Shown: positions 1 through 5,984, counted from the stretch's first letter. The stretch: 12,218 nucleotides of DNA from an uncultured Collinsella sp. (GCA_900552875.1 USCS01000030.1:1-12218), one strand, 5' to 3'. Notes: generated from the sequence alone by a model not told the origin. Numbers and translations are program-made.

Positions 1-369
1 GACGGAAACGCGATCGTCATCGGTAAGTGCCCGAAATGCGGCAAGGACCTCTATGCGACGAAAAATCAGTTCCGCTGCGCCGGAGTGCATTTCAAGAAGA
101 CAGGCGAGAAAGATGGGAAAGCCGTCTTCGCCCAGGACGGAACCTGCGACTTTTCCATCTACCGTTTTGTCGGACCAAAGGATAAGCCGAAGAAGCTCAC
201 CGACAAGAATGGCAGGGAAATCGCCGAAAAAGGAAAGACATCGCTTATCAAGGGAATCAAGAAGAAAAGCGGGGATGGAACCTATGACGCGTACCTCACA
301 TTGAATCGCGAGACCTGGTCGCTTGATATGCAATTCCCCGAGTTCAAGGGGAAGAAACACAAAGGCTAG
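1..369 (+). CDS. C-terminal part of a topoisomerase III-like protein (5' end outside window)
   Basis: The reading frame is open from the first base, so only the last 122 residues are visible. The fragment begins with a zinc-ribbon-like segment (CPKC at residues 10-13, further Cys at 26). It then has a segment of the type found as C-terminal repeats in type IA topoisomerases and topoisomerase-primase proteins of conjugative elements: a KKLTDKNG-type stretch, then GKTSLIKGIKKKSG, then an alternating strand (YDAYLTLN) and a final aromatic strand. Such proteins relax or decatenate DNA, and those carried by integrative conjugative elements are thought to help transfer or replication of the element. 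The catalytic Toprim and tyrosine domains would lie upstream of the window and cannot be checked. The neighbouring genes with conjugation-like features support an element-borne copy rather than the chromosomal topA. Another protein carrying the same C-terminal repeat remains possible. Confidence 0.62.
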   Translation, partial: DGNAIVIGKCPKCGKDLYATKNQFRCAGVHFKKTGEKDGKAVFAQDGTCDFSIYRFVGPKDKPKKLTDKNGREIAEKGKTSLIKGIKKKSGDGTYDAYLTLNRETWSLDMQFPEFKGKKHKG

Positions 370-443
370 TTCGGGGCTAGAATTATCTACAAAGCGGGAT
401 CATCGTCCCGCCCGTTCGCATTGTCATCGACTGGAGATCACTC

Positions 444-620
444 ATGTCCACGTTTAATTTCCCCCATATTAGAAAACGATCATGCAGGCCGTATCCGGAA
501 TCCGGTGCCGGGACCGTCGAATACGTCATCGTCGTCCTCGTTGCGATCGTGATCGGTTTGATACAATTGACCACAATGCAGTCAGTAAATGATGTCCAAG
601 CTGAAGCCGGAGATCGATAG
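444..620 (+). CDS. small Flp/Tad-type prepilin-like membrane protein
   Basis: This is a 58-residue gene with a good ribosome binding site (GGAG at 433-436, seven bases before the ATG). The protein has a basic N-terminus (residues 1-19), then ESG followed by AGTVEY and a hydrophobic run to about residue 42, then a short polar tail. A glycine with Glu at +5 and Tyr at +6 just before a membrane segment is the prepilin-peptidase site of Flp pilins and TadE-like pseudopilins; cleavage would fall after Gly21. The mature chain would be only about 37 residues, within the range of small Flp pilins. It sits between a topoisomerase fragment and a coupling-protein-like gene, which suggests a surface or channel component of a mobile element. 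No Tad ATPase or prepilin peptidase gene is in the window, so processing would depend on genes elsewhere. The motif is visible; the role is inference. Confidence 0.6.
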   Translation: MSTFNFPHIRKRSCRPYPESGAGTVEYVIVVLVAIVIGLIQLTTMQSVNDVQAEAGDR

Positions 621-634
621 AAAGTAATTTCATT

Positions 635-1114
635 ATGGAAGAAAAGACCGAAGCCGTTAAGAGCGAGGAAACTACGGTTGGTTTGACTATGAACTATAAC
701 CCGTTTTCGTTCATTTCCTGCCAGGAGGACGCCTTGGTGCTGGCGGGGTGCATCTCACATGGCTTGGATGCAGATATCATCAAGAAAAGCGGGGACTTTT
801 TCGCGACGGCTCGCGCCATGCTTCTCGATGCGTGTGTCTGCCTGCTCTATCGCCAGGGCGGCGATTCGATGAGCATGCAGGGTCTCGTAGCTCTTCTGCA
901 GAACGACATCAGCCATAACGAGGATCAGGATATGCCCTCGATCAAGGCTGCCTATGACAAGATCGAGGCCGACGGCGCGACTGTCGAGGAGGACCTGGGG
1001 CTGAAGCGGTACCGCATGTTCCAGGCCATCGCCTACGGTGAGACGGCAATCTCCGTCGAGCTGGATCTGTACGCCAAGTTGTCCGCTATGGTCGATAGGC
1101 CGCTTGTCGGCTAG
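635..1114 (+). CDS. stand-alone protein resembling the all-alpha domain of VirD4/TraG coupling proteins
   Basis: The product has 159 residues. After a charged 18-residue N-terminus comes MNYNPFSFI, then a helical region with DFFATARAMLLDACVCLLY, and near the end a segment of the form RYRMFQAIAYGETAISVEL. In order and spacing these match the part of type IV coupling proteins that lies between Walker A and Walker B (YNPF; F-W-x-x-A-E-x-LL; Y-x-x-F-x-x-x-x-x-KT-x-x-SI). In VirD4/TrwB this all-alpha domain contacts DNA and relaxase. The ATPase halves and the N-terminal membrane segments are absent. The gene starts 15 bases after the prepilin-like gene and has only a weak ribosome site, so the two are probably cotranscribed. 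It could be a domesticated domain or a remnant of a larger gene. The reading frame is clean, and the upstream sequence is a different gene rather than a missing N-terminus. Confidence 0.6.
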   Translation: MEEKTEAVKSEETTVGLTMNYNPFSFISCQEDALVLAGCISHGLDADIIKKSGDFFATARAMLLDACVCLLYRQGGDSMSMQGLVALLQNDISHNEDQDMPSIKAAYDKIEADGATVEEDLGLKRYRMFQAIAYGETAISVELDLYAKLSAMVDRPLVG

Positions 1115-1237
1115 ACCAACGAGTCGAATCGATATGCCAGCGATTCGTATGACGATGCGCTATTCCTGCGGCGCCCACGGCGCCTATGATCCGCTCGCCA
1201 GGGCTCGCTGATTGATTTTTCTGGCACTCTTCTCTTT

Positions 1238-1267
1238 GGGGCATCCGGCTATGGGTGCCCCTTTTTT
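1238..1267 (+). terminator. intrinsic terminator
   Basis: A 9-bp stem (GGGGCATCC paired with GGGTGCCCC, including one T-G pair) closes a six-base loop and is followed by six T. It ends the topoisomerase / prepilin-like / coupling-protein-like transcription unit and separates it from the next unit. Confidence 0.85.
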
Positions 1268-1321
1268 GATGAGAGATGGTAGAATCTTACAAAGAAAAAT
1301 AAAGAAATGGGGGATTTAACC

Positions 1322-1393
1322 GTGATCGGTGACAACTTAAGACAAGCAAACAAAGTAAAGGGCACTTCCTGCCTTTCGGGTGATGTGCGATGA
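1322..1393 (+). CDS. 23-codon leader ORF resembling the start of an XRE-family regulator
   Basis: A GTG start lies eight bases after a strong purine run (GGGGGA, 1309-1314) and opens a 23-codon frame that ends in TGA at 1391-1393. That stop overlaps the ATG of the next gene at 1390. The first residues, VIGDNLRQANKVKG, look like helix 1 of an XRE (Cro/cI-type) helix-turn-helix protein; after that the resemblance stops. It may be the stub of a lost repressor now acting as a leader that couples translation to the downstream pair. A TAGAAT box at 1280-1285 is a possible -10 element, but I see no good -35. The downstream gene itself lacks a clear ribosome site, which favours coupling. Whether the peptide itself has a function cannot be told. 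Confidence 0.4.
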   Translation: MIGDNLRQANKVKGTSCLSGDVR

Positions 1394-1908
1394 TGAATCG
1401 AAGCGGAATCGAAACGTATGAGCTGTTGCGCCTGGATGAGGTGGCGCTCGCCGGGTATTTCGATTTGGAAGATACCAGGTTTGAAGAATGGTATGAAAAG
1501 AACCGCGCAGTCGGCGACAGATTGTACAGCGCAATTCTTGATAGAAAAATTGACCTCGTAGCTTTCCGCGGAACGGAAGACGGTCGCTACTACTCCATCC
1601 TTACGCGTAGCCCGAAACAGGAAGGCTCCCTGCAGCTCACGGATATCGACAGCAAGGGACCGATCGGGCATCGCCGGCTTACGAACCAGAAGATGCTCGA
1701 TCTTCCGGGATACGGTGCCGTCCTCGCCGCCGTTCCCGACATCTCGAAATGCAATGAACGGGACATCCTGCAGGCGATTGGATTCACACAGAAGGGCGAT
1801 CGAAGCCTGAAGGAAAAAGCTGCCATCGGCAGGGAGGGCAGCAAACAGCTTGAAGCCGCGCGCAATCGCGAAGGGCTAGAAAACTTTGATGGGCGTGATT
1901 TCCGATGA
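1390..1908 (+). CDS. unrecognised protein, first of a tandem paralogous pair
   Basis: The 172-residue soluble protein has no signal peptide or membrane segment, and I do not recognise its family. It is clearly homologous to the next gene: both share ITY-type N-termini, YYS-x-LTRS, Q-x-G-x-LQ, a KGPIGHR block at about residues 91-97, LPGYGA at about 106-111 and DIS-x-C near 119-123, followed by an IL-x-A-x-GF helix. The tail from about residue 135 is highly charged (Lys, Glu, Arg) and is not shared. The start is placed at 1390, where the ATG overlaps the stop of the leader ORF; ATG 1393 is equally possible. The stop overlaps the next start (ATGA, 1905-1908). The position between conjugation-type genes and an IS element marks it as accessory cargo. 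Confidence 0.7.
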   Translation: MMNRSGIETYELLRLDEVALAGYFDLEDTRFEEWYEKNRAVGDRLYSAILDRKIDLVAFRGTEDGRYYSILTRSPKQEGSLQLTDIDSKGPIGHRRLTNQKMLDLPGYGAVLAAVPDISKCNERDILQAIGFTQKGDRSLKEKAAIGREGSKQLEAARNREGLENFDGRDFR

Positions 1909-2414
1909 GTGCTCGTCCGGTTATCCAAACTTACAGGCTGGCCTCCCTGCACGAATCCGCGATCGCCCGACTTAAGAACCCCAAAAACGATAGGTATAAA
2001 GAGCTCTATCTCCAAAACAGGGAAATCGGCGAGAAAGTCTATAACGCCGTCCTGTCAGGTCGCCTCGATCTCGCCTGTTTTTGCGGAGACTCCAGCAAAT
2101 ACTATTCGGTTCTGACACGGAGTACCAGGCAGGACGGCGCACTCCAAGTTACCGAGATCGACCGGAAAGGACCGATCGGGCATCGACTCCTCACTGGTCC
2201 CAAGCAACTCGAGCTTCCGGGATACGGCGCGACGGTCGCCGCCGTATCCGATATCTCACGGTGCACGGAACAGGAAATCCTCGATGCCGTTGGATTCAAG
2301 ATGCAACAAGGTCTGAATTCCAAAGCCATGAAGTGCAAGGTCTCCCATAACCGGCTCGACGATGAACGCTTAAAGATTGATCTTCCAAAAAAGGGAAAGT
2401 CCCCCGCACGTTAA
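1905..2414 (+). CDS. unrecognised protein, second of a tandem paralogous pair
   Basis: The 169-residue protein is about half identical by eye to the preceding gene over roughly the first 130 residues. The best conserved blocks are YYSVLTRS, the KGPIGHR motif (about 88-94), LPGYGA (about 103-108) and DISRC. As in its partner, the C-terminal tail is basic and divergent, ending in a Lys/Pro/Arg-rich stretch. The four-base ATGA overlap with the upstream gene indicates translational coupling. The stop codon lies inside the loop of the terminator hairpin. I cannot assign a function. Two coupled diverged copies would fit a heteromeric pair, or a duplication with specialised binding surfaces, but nothing in the sequence decides this. 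Confidence 0.7.
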   Translation: MSARPVIQTYRLASLHESAIARLKNPKNDRYKELYLQNREIGEKVYNAVLSGRLDLACFCGDSSKYYSVLTRSTRQDGALQVTEIDRKGPIGHRLLTGPKQLELPGYGATVAAVSDISRCTEQEILDAVGFKMQQGLNSKAMKCKVSHNRLDDERLKIDLPKKGKSPAR

Positions 2415-2437
2415 TCCGTGCAAGGGACTTTCCCTTT
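2390..2437. terminator. long bidirectional terminator
   Basis: A 14-bp perfect arm (AAAGGGAAAGTCCC at 2390-2403, complement at 2424-2437) is followed by a 2x2 internal loop and a further 5-bp stem (GCACG/CGTGC) around a six-base loop. T-rich sequence follows the stem on both strands, better on the minus strand, where the complement of the A run at 2387-2392 supplies six T. It therefore serves the tandem pair on the plus strand and the truncated convergent gene on the minus strand. Confidence 0.85.
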
Positions 2438-2461
2438 ATGATTCAATCTGCCTTTCCCCGG

Positions 2462-2773
2462 TTAATGCTCCTGGAGTGAAGTCTCTATAGCCTGTTTCCC
2501 GTCATTGAGCAATTCGGAAGCGTTGCGGCTAACTTCCTGTTTGTGTCCCAGGCTACGATCCGCCGTTTTGGACGAACTCGCAGGATACTTCGCATCATAA
2601 CGGTCACCAATGAGGGAAGCCAGTTCGTCCCGATCGTAATAATCTACGTCAGGTCCGTCTGCACAATTATCGATATAGCCGTCTCGAAGAACGGTGACTT
2701 CGCCGCCTTCGGTGTAAGCCCGTCCGTATCCCCAGCTGTAAAACGGGATCTCGTCGGCCTGCTCGATGAGATT
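2462..2773 (-). pseudogene. 3' remnant of an unrecognised gene cut by the IS element
   Basis: Read on the minus strand, this frame gives about 103 residues of protein-like sequence. It has IEQADEIPFYSWGYG, then EVTVLRDGYIDN, then DVDYYDRDELASLIGDRYD, and a polar Ser/Glu/Lys-rich tail ending at TAA (2462-2464). No ATG, GTG or TTG opens the frame before this block. Upstream the same frame runs into the right end of the IS element and meets a stop at 2849-2851. The gene's start has therefore been lost, and no matching N-terminal part is visible beyond the other end of the IS. I do not recognise the family; the acidic, aromatic-rich composition resembles small accessory proteins of conjugative elements. 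The plus-strand frame that overlaps it has low-complexity hydrophobic content and looks like its shadow. Confidence 0.6.
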
Positions 2774-2900
2774 CTTGACACTCCCCGTAGTTGAAACCAG
2801 GGGATTCTCGGTTCTGCGAGGTCTGCCGTCGGGGACCGGTATAGTCCTCTAGGGTCTTACGTCCTCTCCCCGAGCGTTTAGGCGGTTATAGCCGCCACGG
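2755..2900 (-). ncRNA. predicted omega (reRNA) region of tnpB with guide
   Basis: TnpB nucleases use an RNA made from the 3' end of tnpB and the right end of the element, with the guide supplied by flanking DNA. Here the region from the last codons of tnpB through the right-end hairpin (2783-2803) to TCAA at 2775-2778 is the expected scaffold. The roughly 20 bases below 2775 (minus strand, beginning GAATCTCATCGAG) would be the guide. The scaffold start at 2900 is a guess, because these RNAs often extend further into tnpB. Position and family knowledge support this; expression cannot be seen. Confidence 0.5.
2783..2803 (-). repeat. right-end subterminal hairpin of the IS
   Basis: CCCC (minus strand) pairs with GGGG, with a bulged C and additional T-A, G-T, G-C and T-A pairs inside. 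It is preceded by GAAT (2804-2807) and followed by AGTGTCAA. Hairpins with a bulged base next to such tetranucleotides are what TnpA of this family recognises. Confidence 0.7.
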
Positions 2901-4053
2901 TTCCCGCGTGCCCCGCGGTACCTTCCGTGTTGGAGAGGATGCGTTTCCCCTCCGCCAGTATGTTTCTCGCTGCATTGACGTCGCGGTCGTGGTGCGCACC
3001 GCACGCGGGGCAGTCCCATGACCGTACCGACAGCGGCAGGGCGTCGAGCCTGTGCCCGCAGCCCGAGCAGGTCTTGCTCGACGGGTAGAAGCGGCCGACC
3101 CTTACTAGGGTGCGCCCGCGCTCGGCGCACTTGTACTCAAGCAGCCGTGCGAACTCACCGAACGAGGCATCCGACACGGCTTTCGCCAGATGACAGTTTC
3201 GCATCATGCCCTTGGCGTTCAGGTCTTCCATGCACAGGACTTGGTTCTCATCCGCGAGCATGGTCGTGACCTTATGGAGGGTATCGGTCCTGGCATCAGC
3301 GATCTTCGCATGGATCCTGGCGACCCTCTTCCGCTGTTTCAGATACCTGCCGCTCGGTTTCTCGCCCCTGCGTGTACCTTTCCTGCGGGAGAGCCTACGC
3401 TGCTCCCGCGCAAGCTTGCGCTCATATTTCTTGAGGTGGCGCGGGTTTCCGATCTTCGTGCCGTCCGAGAAAGTCGCGAGCGTTTCGACGCCGAGGTCGA
3501 TTCCGACCTCCCGGTCGGTCGCGGGCATGTCTTTAGCCGGCACGTCGGTGCAGAGGAAGGTGGCGAAGTAGCGGCCGGCCGCGTCCAGGGAGACCGTGAC
3601 CGACATGAAACGCCCCTGGAGCGGTCGGGATACCTTAGCCCGGACAGTCCCGAGCTTCGGCAGCGCGATATGGTTGCGGTCGAGGACCTTGCCGCCGTTG
3701 GTGCGGTACGACTGCCGGGCGTGCCGGCGCGACTTGAACTTGGGGAAGCCCGGCTTCCCGCCCTCGCGCACGCGTCGGAAGAAGTTCCTGTAGGCGCGGT
3801 CGAGGTCGCGGATGGACTGCTGGAGCGCCATGGAGTCCACTTGCGCGAGCCAGGAGGTCTCGGGGTCGCGCTTCCACGCAGGGATCATCTTGATCAGATC
3901 ATTGGTGGCGATACTCTTCCCGGTCTCGCCGTAGGCGGTCTTCTTGACATCGAGGGCGCGGTTGTACACGAAGCGGCAGCAACCGAACGTCCGCGCGATC
4001 TGGTCGCGCTGTGACTCATTCGGGTAGATTCGGTATTTGAACCCGCGTTCCAT
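2878..4053 (-). CDS. tnpB: TnpB, RNA-guided nuclease of IS200/IS605
   Basis: The 391-residue protein has the standard length and layout of TnpB, the ancestor of Cas12. It has an N-terminal helix-turn-helix-like region (MERGFKYRIYPNESQ..., with the usual CCRFVYN at 25-31), a middle beta region with GKPGFPKFKSRR near 99-110, and a split RuvC domain. The RuvC residues are intact: Asp186 in GIDLG, Glu276 in CMEDLN and Asp358 in HDRDVNAARNI. The zinc ribbon is complete (Cys329, Cys332, Cys348, Cys351). It is expected to cut DNA matching the omega-RNA guide next to the element's target motif, favouring retention of the element. A strong AGAAGGAGG ribosome site lies in the last codons of tnpA, so the two are translated in sequence. 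The last residues after NTEGTAGHAGT look shortened; a neighbouring frame continues with NARGEDVRP, a familiar TnpB ending, so a small indel near the end is possible. Confidence 0.93.
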   Translation of the reverse strand: MERGFKYRIYPNESQRDQIARTFGCCRFVYNRALDVKKTAYGETGKSIATNDLIKMIPAWKRDPETSWLAQVDSMALQQSIRDLDRAYRNFFRRVREGGKPGFPKFKSRRHARQSYRTNGGKVLDRNHIALPKLGTVRAKVSRPLQGRFMSVTVSLDAAGRYFATFLCTDVPAKDMPATDREVGIDLGVETLATFSDGTKIGNPRHLKKYERKLAREQRRLSRRKGTRRGEKPSGRYLKQRKRVARIHAKIADARTDTLHKVTTMLADENQVLCMEDLNAKGMMRNCHLAKAVSDASFGEFARLLEYKCAERGRTLVRVGRFYPSSKTCSGCGHRLDALPLSVRSWDCPACGAHHDRDVNAARNILAEGKRILSNTEGTAGHAGTVAAITA

Positions 4054-4056
4054 CGG

Positions 4057-4452
4057 CTAGACCTCCTTCTGTCTCTCTATGTATTTCCTCACCTGCGCGA
4101 GCGGTGCACCTCCCACGGTCGACACGAAGTAGCTGTTCGTCCAGAGCGTCGGCAGCTTGCGCTTCAGCTGCGGGAACTCGGCGCGCAGGTCGTGGCTGGT
4201 CCTGCCCTTGATGCGCTTCACGGCCCGGTGGATGCCGAACTGGGGGTCGACTGAGACGAGCATGTGCACGCGGTCGGGCATGACCTTGATTTCCCTTATC
4301 TCGAAATCGAGTTCCTCCGCGACCTCGTGCGCGATCTCCTCGAAGCGGGAGCCGATGCCGTCCACGAGCACCTTCCTGCGGTATTTCGGGCAGAAGACCA
4401 CATGGTAGTCGCAGTCCCAGACTATGTTGTCGTTGCTCCTGTATCTATCCAT
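4057..4452 (-). CDS. tnpA: TnpA, Y1-type (HUH) transposase of IS200/IS605, altered HUH motif
   Basis: The 131-residue protein starts at MDRYRSNDNIVWDCDYHVVF; a longer frame reaching 4527 would read through the left-end hairpin and is unlikely. The family landmarks are the CPKYRR motif (21-26), the metal-binding region at 58-66 (MPDRVHMLV) and the catalytic-tyrosine helix with Tyr124 in RKYIERQ. TnpA cuts and rejoins single-stranded DNA at the element's ends through a 5'-phosphotyrosine. In functional relatives the metal motif is His-hydrophobic-His (usually DHVH). Here Arg61-Val-His63 replaces it, and a single A-to-G change (CAC to CGC) would explain this. The copy may therefore be unable to transpose by itself. 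A TATACT box lies directly upstream with almost no leader, so translation may start near the transcript's 5' end. Confidence 0.88.
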   Translation of the reverse strand: MDRYRSNDNIVWDCDYHVVFCPKYRRKVLVDGIGSRFEEIAHEVAEELDFEIREIKVMPDRVHMLVSVDPQFGIHRAVKRIKGRTSHDLRAEFPQLKRKLPTLWTNSYFVSTVGGAPLAQVRKYIERQKEV

Positions 4453-4471
4453 GAAAACAGTATACCACTTG

Positions 4472-4494
4472 CAGCCGTATATGTATATCGGCTG
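4472..4494 (-). repeat. left-end subterminal hairpin of the IS
   Basis: CAGCCG pairs with CGGCTG, an A is bulged, and TAT pairs with ATA around a small loop. It lies 20 bases upstream of tnpA, where the left recognition hairpin of this family is expected. Next to it, an alternative stem (ATCGGC/GCCGAT) overlaps the same bases. Just beyond, 4513-4530 holds ATATCCCC twice in tandem followed by ATATC, possibly part of the end or its target. Confidence 0.55.
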
Positions 4495-4581
4495 ACGCCG
4501 ATGCGCCTTATATCCCCATATCCCCATATCTGAAGAAAGGGGTTTTGCGGCGCTTTTGATAAAAGAGCCGCCCGCGAGTGG

Positions 4582-4643
4582 TTGCTTTGCGGGCCGCTGG
4601 GTATAAGCACGGTCGTACTGAGTTTTACGCGGCCGAGCCGCGT
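4582..4643 (+). promoter_or_regulatory. possible trxA promoter and 5' leader hairpin
   Basis: TATAAG at 4602-4607 is a candidate -10; TTGCTT at 4582-4587 is a weak, closely spaced -35. A perfect 7-bp hairpin (ACGCGGC/GCCGCGT, three-base loop, 4627-4643) sits in the leader just before the trxA ribosome site. Upstream, at 4547-4571, GCGGC-x-CTTTT and AAAAG-x-GCCGC form another inverted repeat. These could be remnants of a terminator left at the junction with the mobile element. Confidence 0.35.
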
Positions 4644-4661
4644 CGCATTATGGAGGTCACC

Positions 4662-4982
4662 ATGGCTGACATTAAGCAGATTACCCCCGAGAACTTCGAC
4701 GCCACCGTCAACGGCAGCCTTCCCGTGCTGGTCGATTTTTGGGCTCCCTGGTGTGGGCCCTGCCGTTCGCTGTCGCCCATCGTTGACGAGGTTGCCGATG
4801 AGCTGGCGGGCAAGCTTGCCGTTGCCAAATGCAACGTCGACGACAACCAGGACCTGGCCATGAAGTATGGCGTCATGAGCATCCCCACGCTGATTGTGTT
4901 TAAGAACGGCGAGGAGATTGACCGCTCGGTTGGCGCTCTGCCCAAGGCGAGGCTGCAGGCACTGCTGGAGAAGCATCTGTAA
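4662..4982 (+). CDS. trxA: thioredoxin
   Basis: The 106-residue protein has the classical thioredoxin fold signature: buried Asp25, the WCGPC active site with Cys31 and Cys34, and cis-Pro75 in the SIPT loop, followed by IVFKNGEEI and a C-terminal helix. The length is typical. It reduces disulfides in the cytoplasm and would be recharged by thioredoxin reductase. ATG 4662 was chosen because GGAGG at 4652-4656 is spaced six bases before it; the in-frame ATG at 4650 overlaps that ribosome site. An additional cysteine at position 57 is outside the active site. The gene is monocistronic, closed by a strong terminator, and is the first clear chromosomal gene to the right of the IS element. Confidence 0.96.
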   Translation: MADIKQITPENFDATVNGSLPVLVDFWAPWCGPCRSLSPIVDEVADELAGKLAVAKCNVDDNQDLAMKYGVMSIPTLIVFKNGEEIDRSVGALPKARLQALLEKHL

Positions 4983-5093
4983 TACGCTTGTTACTTACCC
5001 GCCGTCCATGAGCGCTTTTGCACCGCTCGCCGGACTGCCGGGCGCGGCGCGGACGACCACGGATAGTATGGTAGTTACAAACAGCCCCCAGTG

Positions 5094-5130
5094 AACGGGT
5101 GCGAGTCACACAGACTCGCACCCGTTTTCT
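5094..5130 (+). terminator. intrinsic terminator
   Basis: A 13-bp perfect stem (AACGGGTGCGAGT and its complement) with a seven-base loop is followed by TTTT. It ends the trxA transcript. The 111 bases between the trxA stop and this stem hold no gene I can support. Confidence 0.9.
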
Positions 5131-5203
5131 TATGCAGCTGCGCACAGAGCGGGCGTAGTAAAATCTGAGCCACTGAACTGCCCCATACAAAAGGAGATTT
5201 TCC

Positions 5204-5452
5204 ATGCATGATGTTGGAATGAACATGAGCCAGCTTGCCATGAGCGTCAAGCAGGTCGACGACACCATCGAGCTCGCTCACGAGTGGAGCCATCAGCTGC
5301 TGCATGCGACCGAGAACTTTGACATGGAGCGTATTGGCGCCAAGCTCGAGGCCGCCATGGCTGCGCTGCACGAGGCGCATGACGCGCTCGAGGGCTACGA
5401 GGACGCCATCGAGGCCGACCATAACTCCGTCGGCTCCGTGAAGCTGGTGTAG
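5204..5452 (+). CDS. unrecognised small helical protein cotranscribed with nikR
   Basis: The 82-residue protein has an excellent ribosome site (AAGGAG at 5191-5196). The composition is rich in Met, His, Glu, Asp and Ala, and the pattern predicts two long amphipathic helices (about residues 9-36 and 40-70) with no signal peptide or membrane segment. Histidines fall at 2, 26, 30, 34, 56, 59 and 72, and methionines cluster at the start. It ends one base before the GTG of nikR, so the two genes are almost certainly one operon with coupled translation. I do not recognise the family. The link to nikR and the metal-ligand residues suggest a role in nickel handling, for example as a small binding or accessory protein, but this is inference. 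Confidence 0.75.
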   Translation: MHDVGMNMSQLAMSVKQVDDTIELAHEWSHQLLHATENFDMERIGAKLEAAMAALHEAHDALEGYEDAIEADHNSVGSVKLV

Positions 5453-5453
5453 C

Positions 5454-5984
<531 letters not shown>

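Larger units (their letters stand above)
2775..4530 (-). mobile_element. IS200/IS605-family insertion sequence (tnpA + tnpB)
   Basis: tnpA and tnpB lie in the same direction on the minus strand, three bases apart, flanked by subterminal hairpins. The right end is well defined. After tnpB, the minus strand shows GAAT, a CCCC/GGGG hairpin with an imperfect stem, then GTGTCAA; GAAT and TCAA are the guide and cleavage tetranucleotides known from IS608. I therefore place the right end at about 2775. The left end is less certain. A hairpin with a bulged base lies at 4472-4494, upstream of tnpA, and the cleavage site should lie shortly beyond it, somewhere in 4495-4535. Elements of this family move as single strands, insert next to a short fixed sequence, and leave no target duplication or inverted-repeat ends. 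Confidence 0.85.

Noticed and set aside
394..411. 6-bp hairpin after the topoisomerase fragment
   Set aside because: It has no T run, so it is not a convincing terminator, and no other role is visible.
1134..1211. A 25-codon frame ending near the terminator, with YSCGAHGAYDPLARAR
   Set aside because: No ribosome site and too short to judge. It overlaps a 7-bp inverted repeat (1125-1131/1141-1147). A remnant is possible but unsupported.
2543..2794. Plus-strand frame of 83 codons
   Set aside because: It overlaps the truncated minus-strand gene, whose translation looks more protein-like, runs into the IS right end and lacks a ribosome site.
3190..4014. Long plus-strand open frame opposite tnpB
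   Set aside because: It is antisense to a clear TnpB, has Arg/Leu/Val-rich content without motifs, and is typical of GC-rich antisense shadows.
4057..4527. Longer TnpA starting at 4527
   Set aside because: The additional 25 residues come from the left-end hairpin region and have no family resemblance; the ATG at 4452 gives the standard N-terminus.
5156..5164. TAGTAAAAT as promoter -10 for the small gene and nikR
   Set aside because: No recognisable -35 at proper spacing; the promoter probably lies here but cannot be placed with confidence.
5131..5203. NikR operator-like half sites (TATG and CATAC)
   Set aside because: The halves are about 50 bases apart and do not form a symmetrical site.
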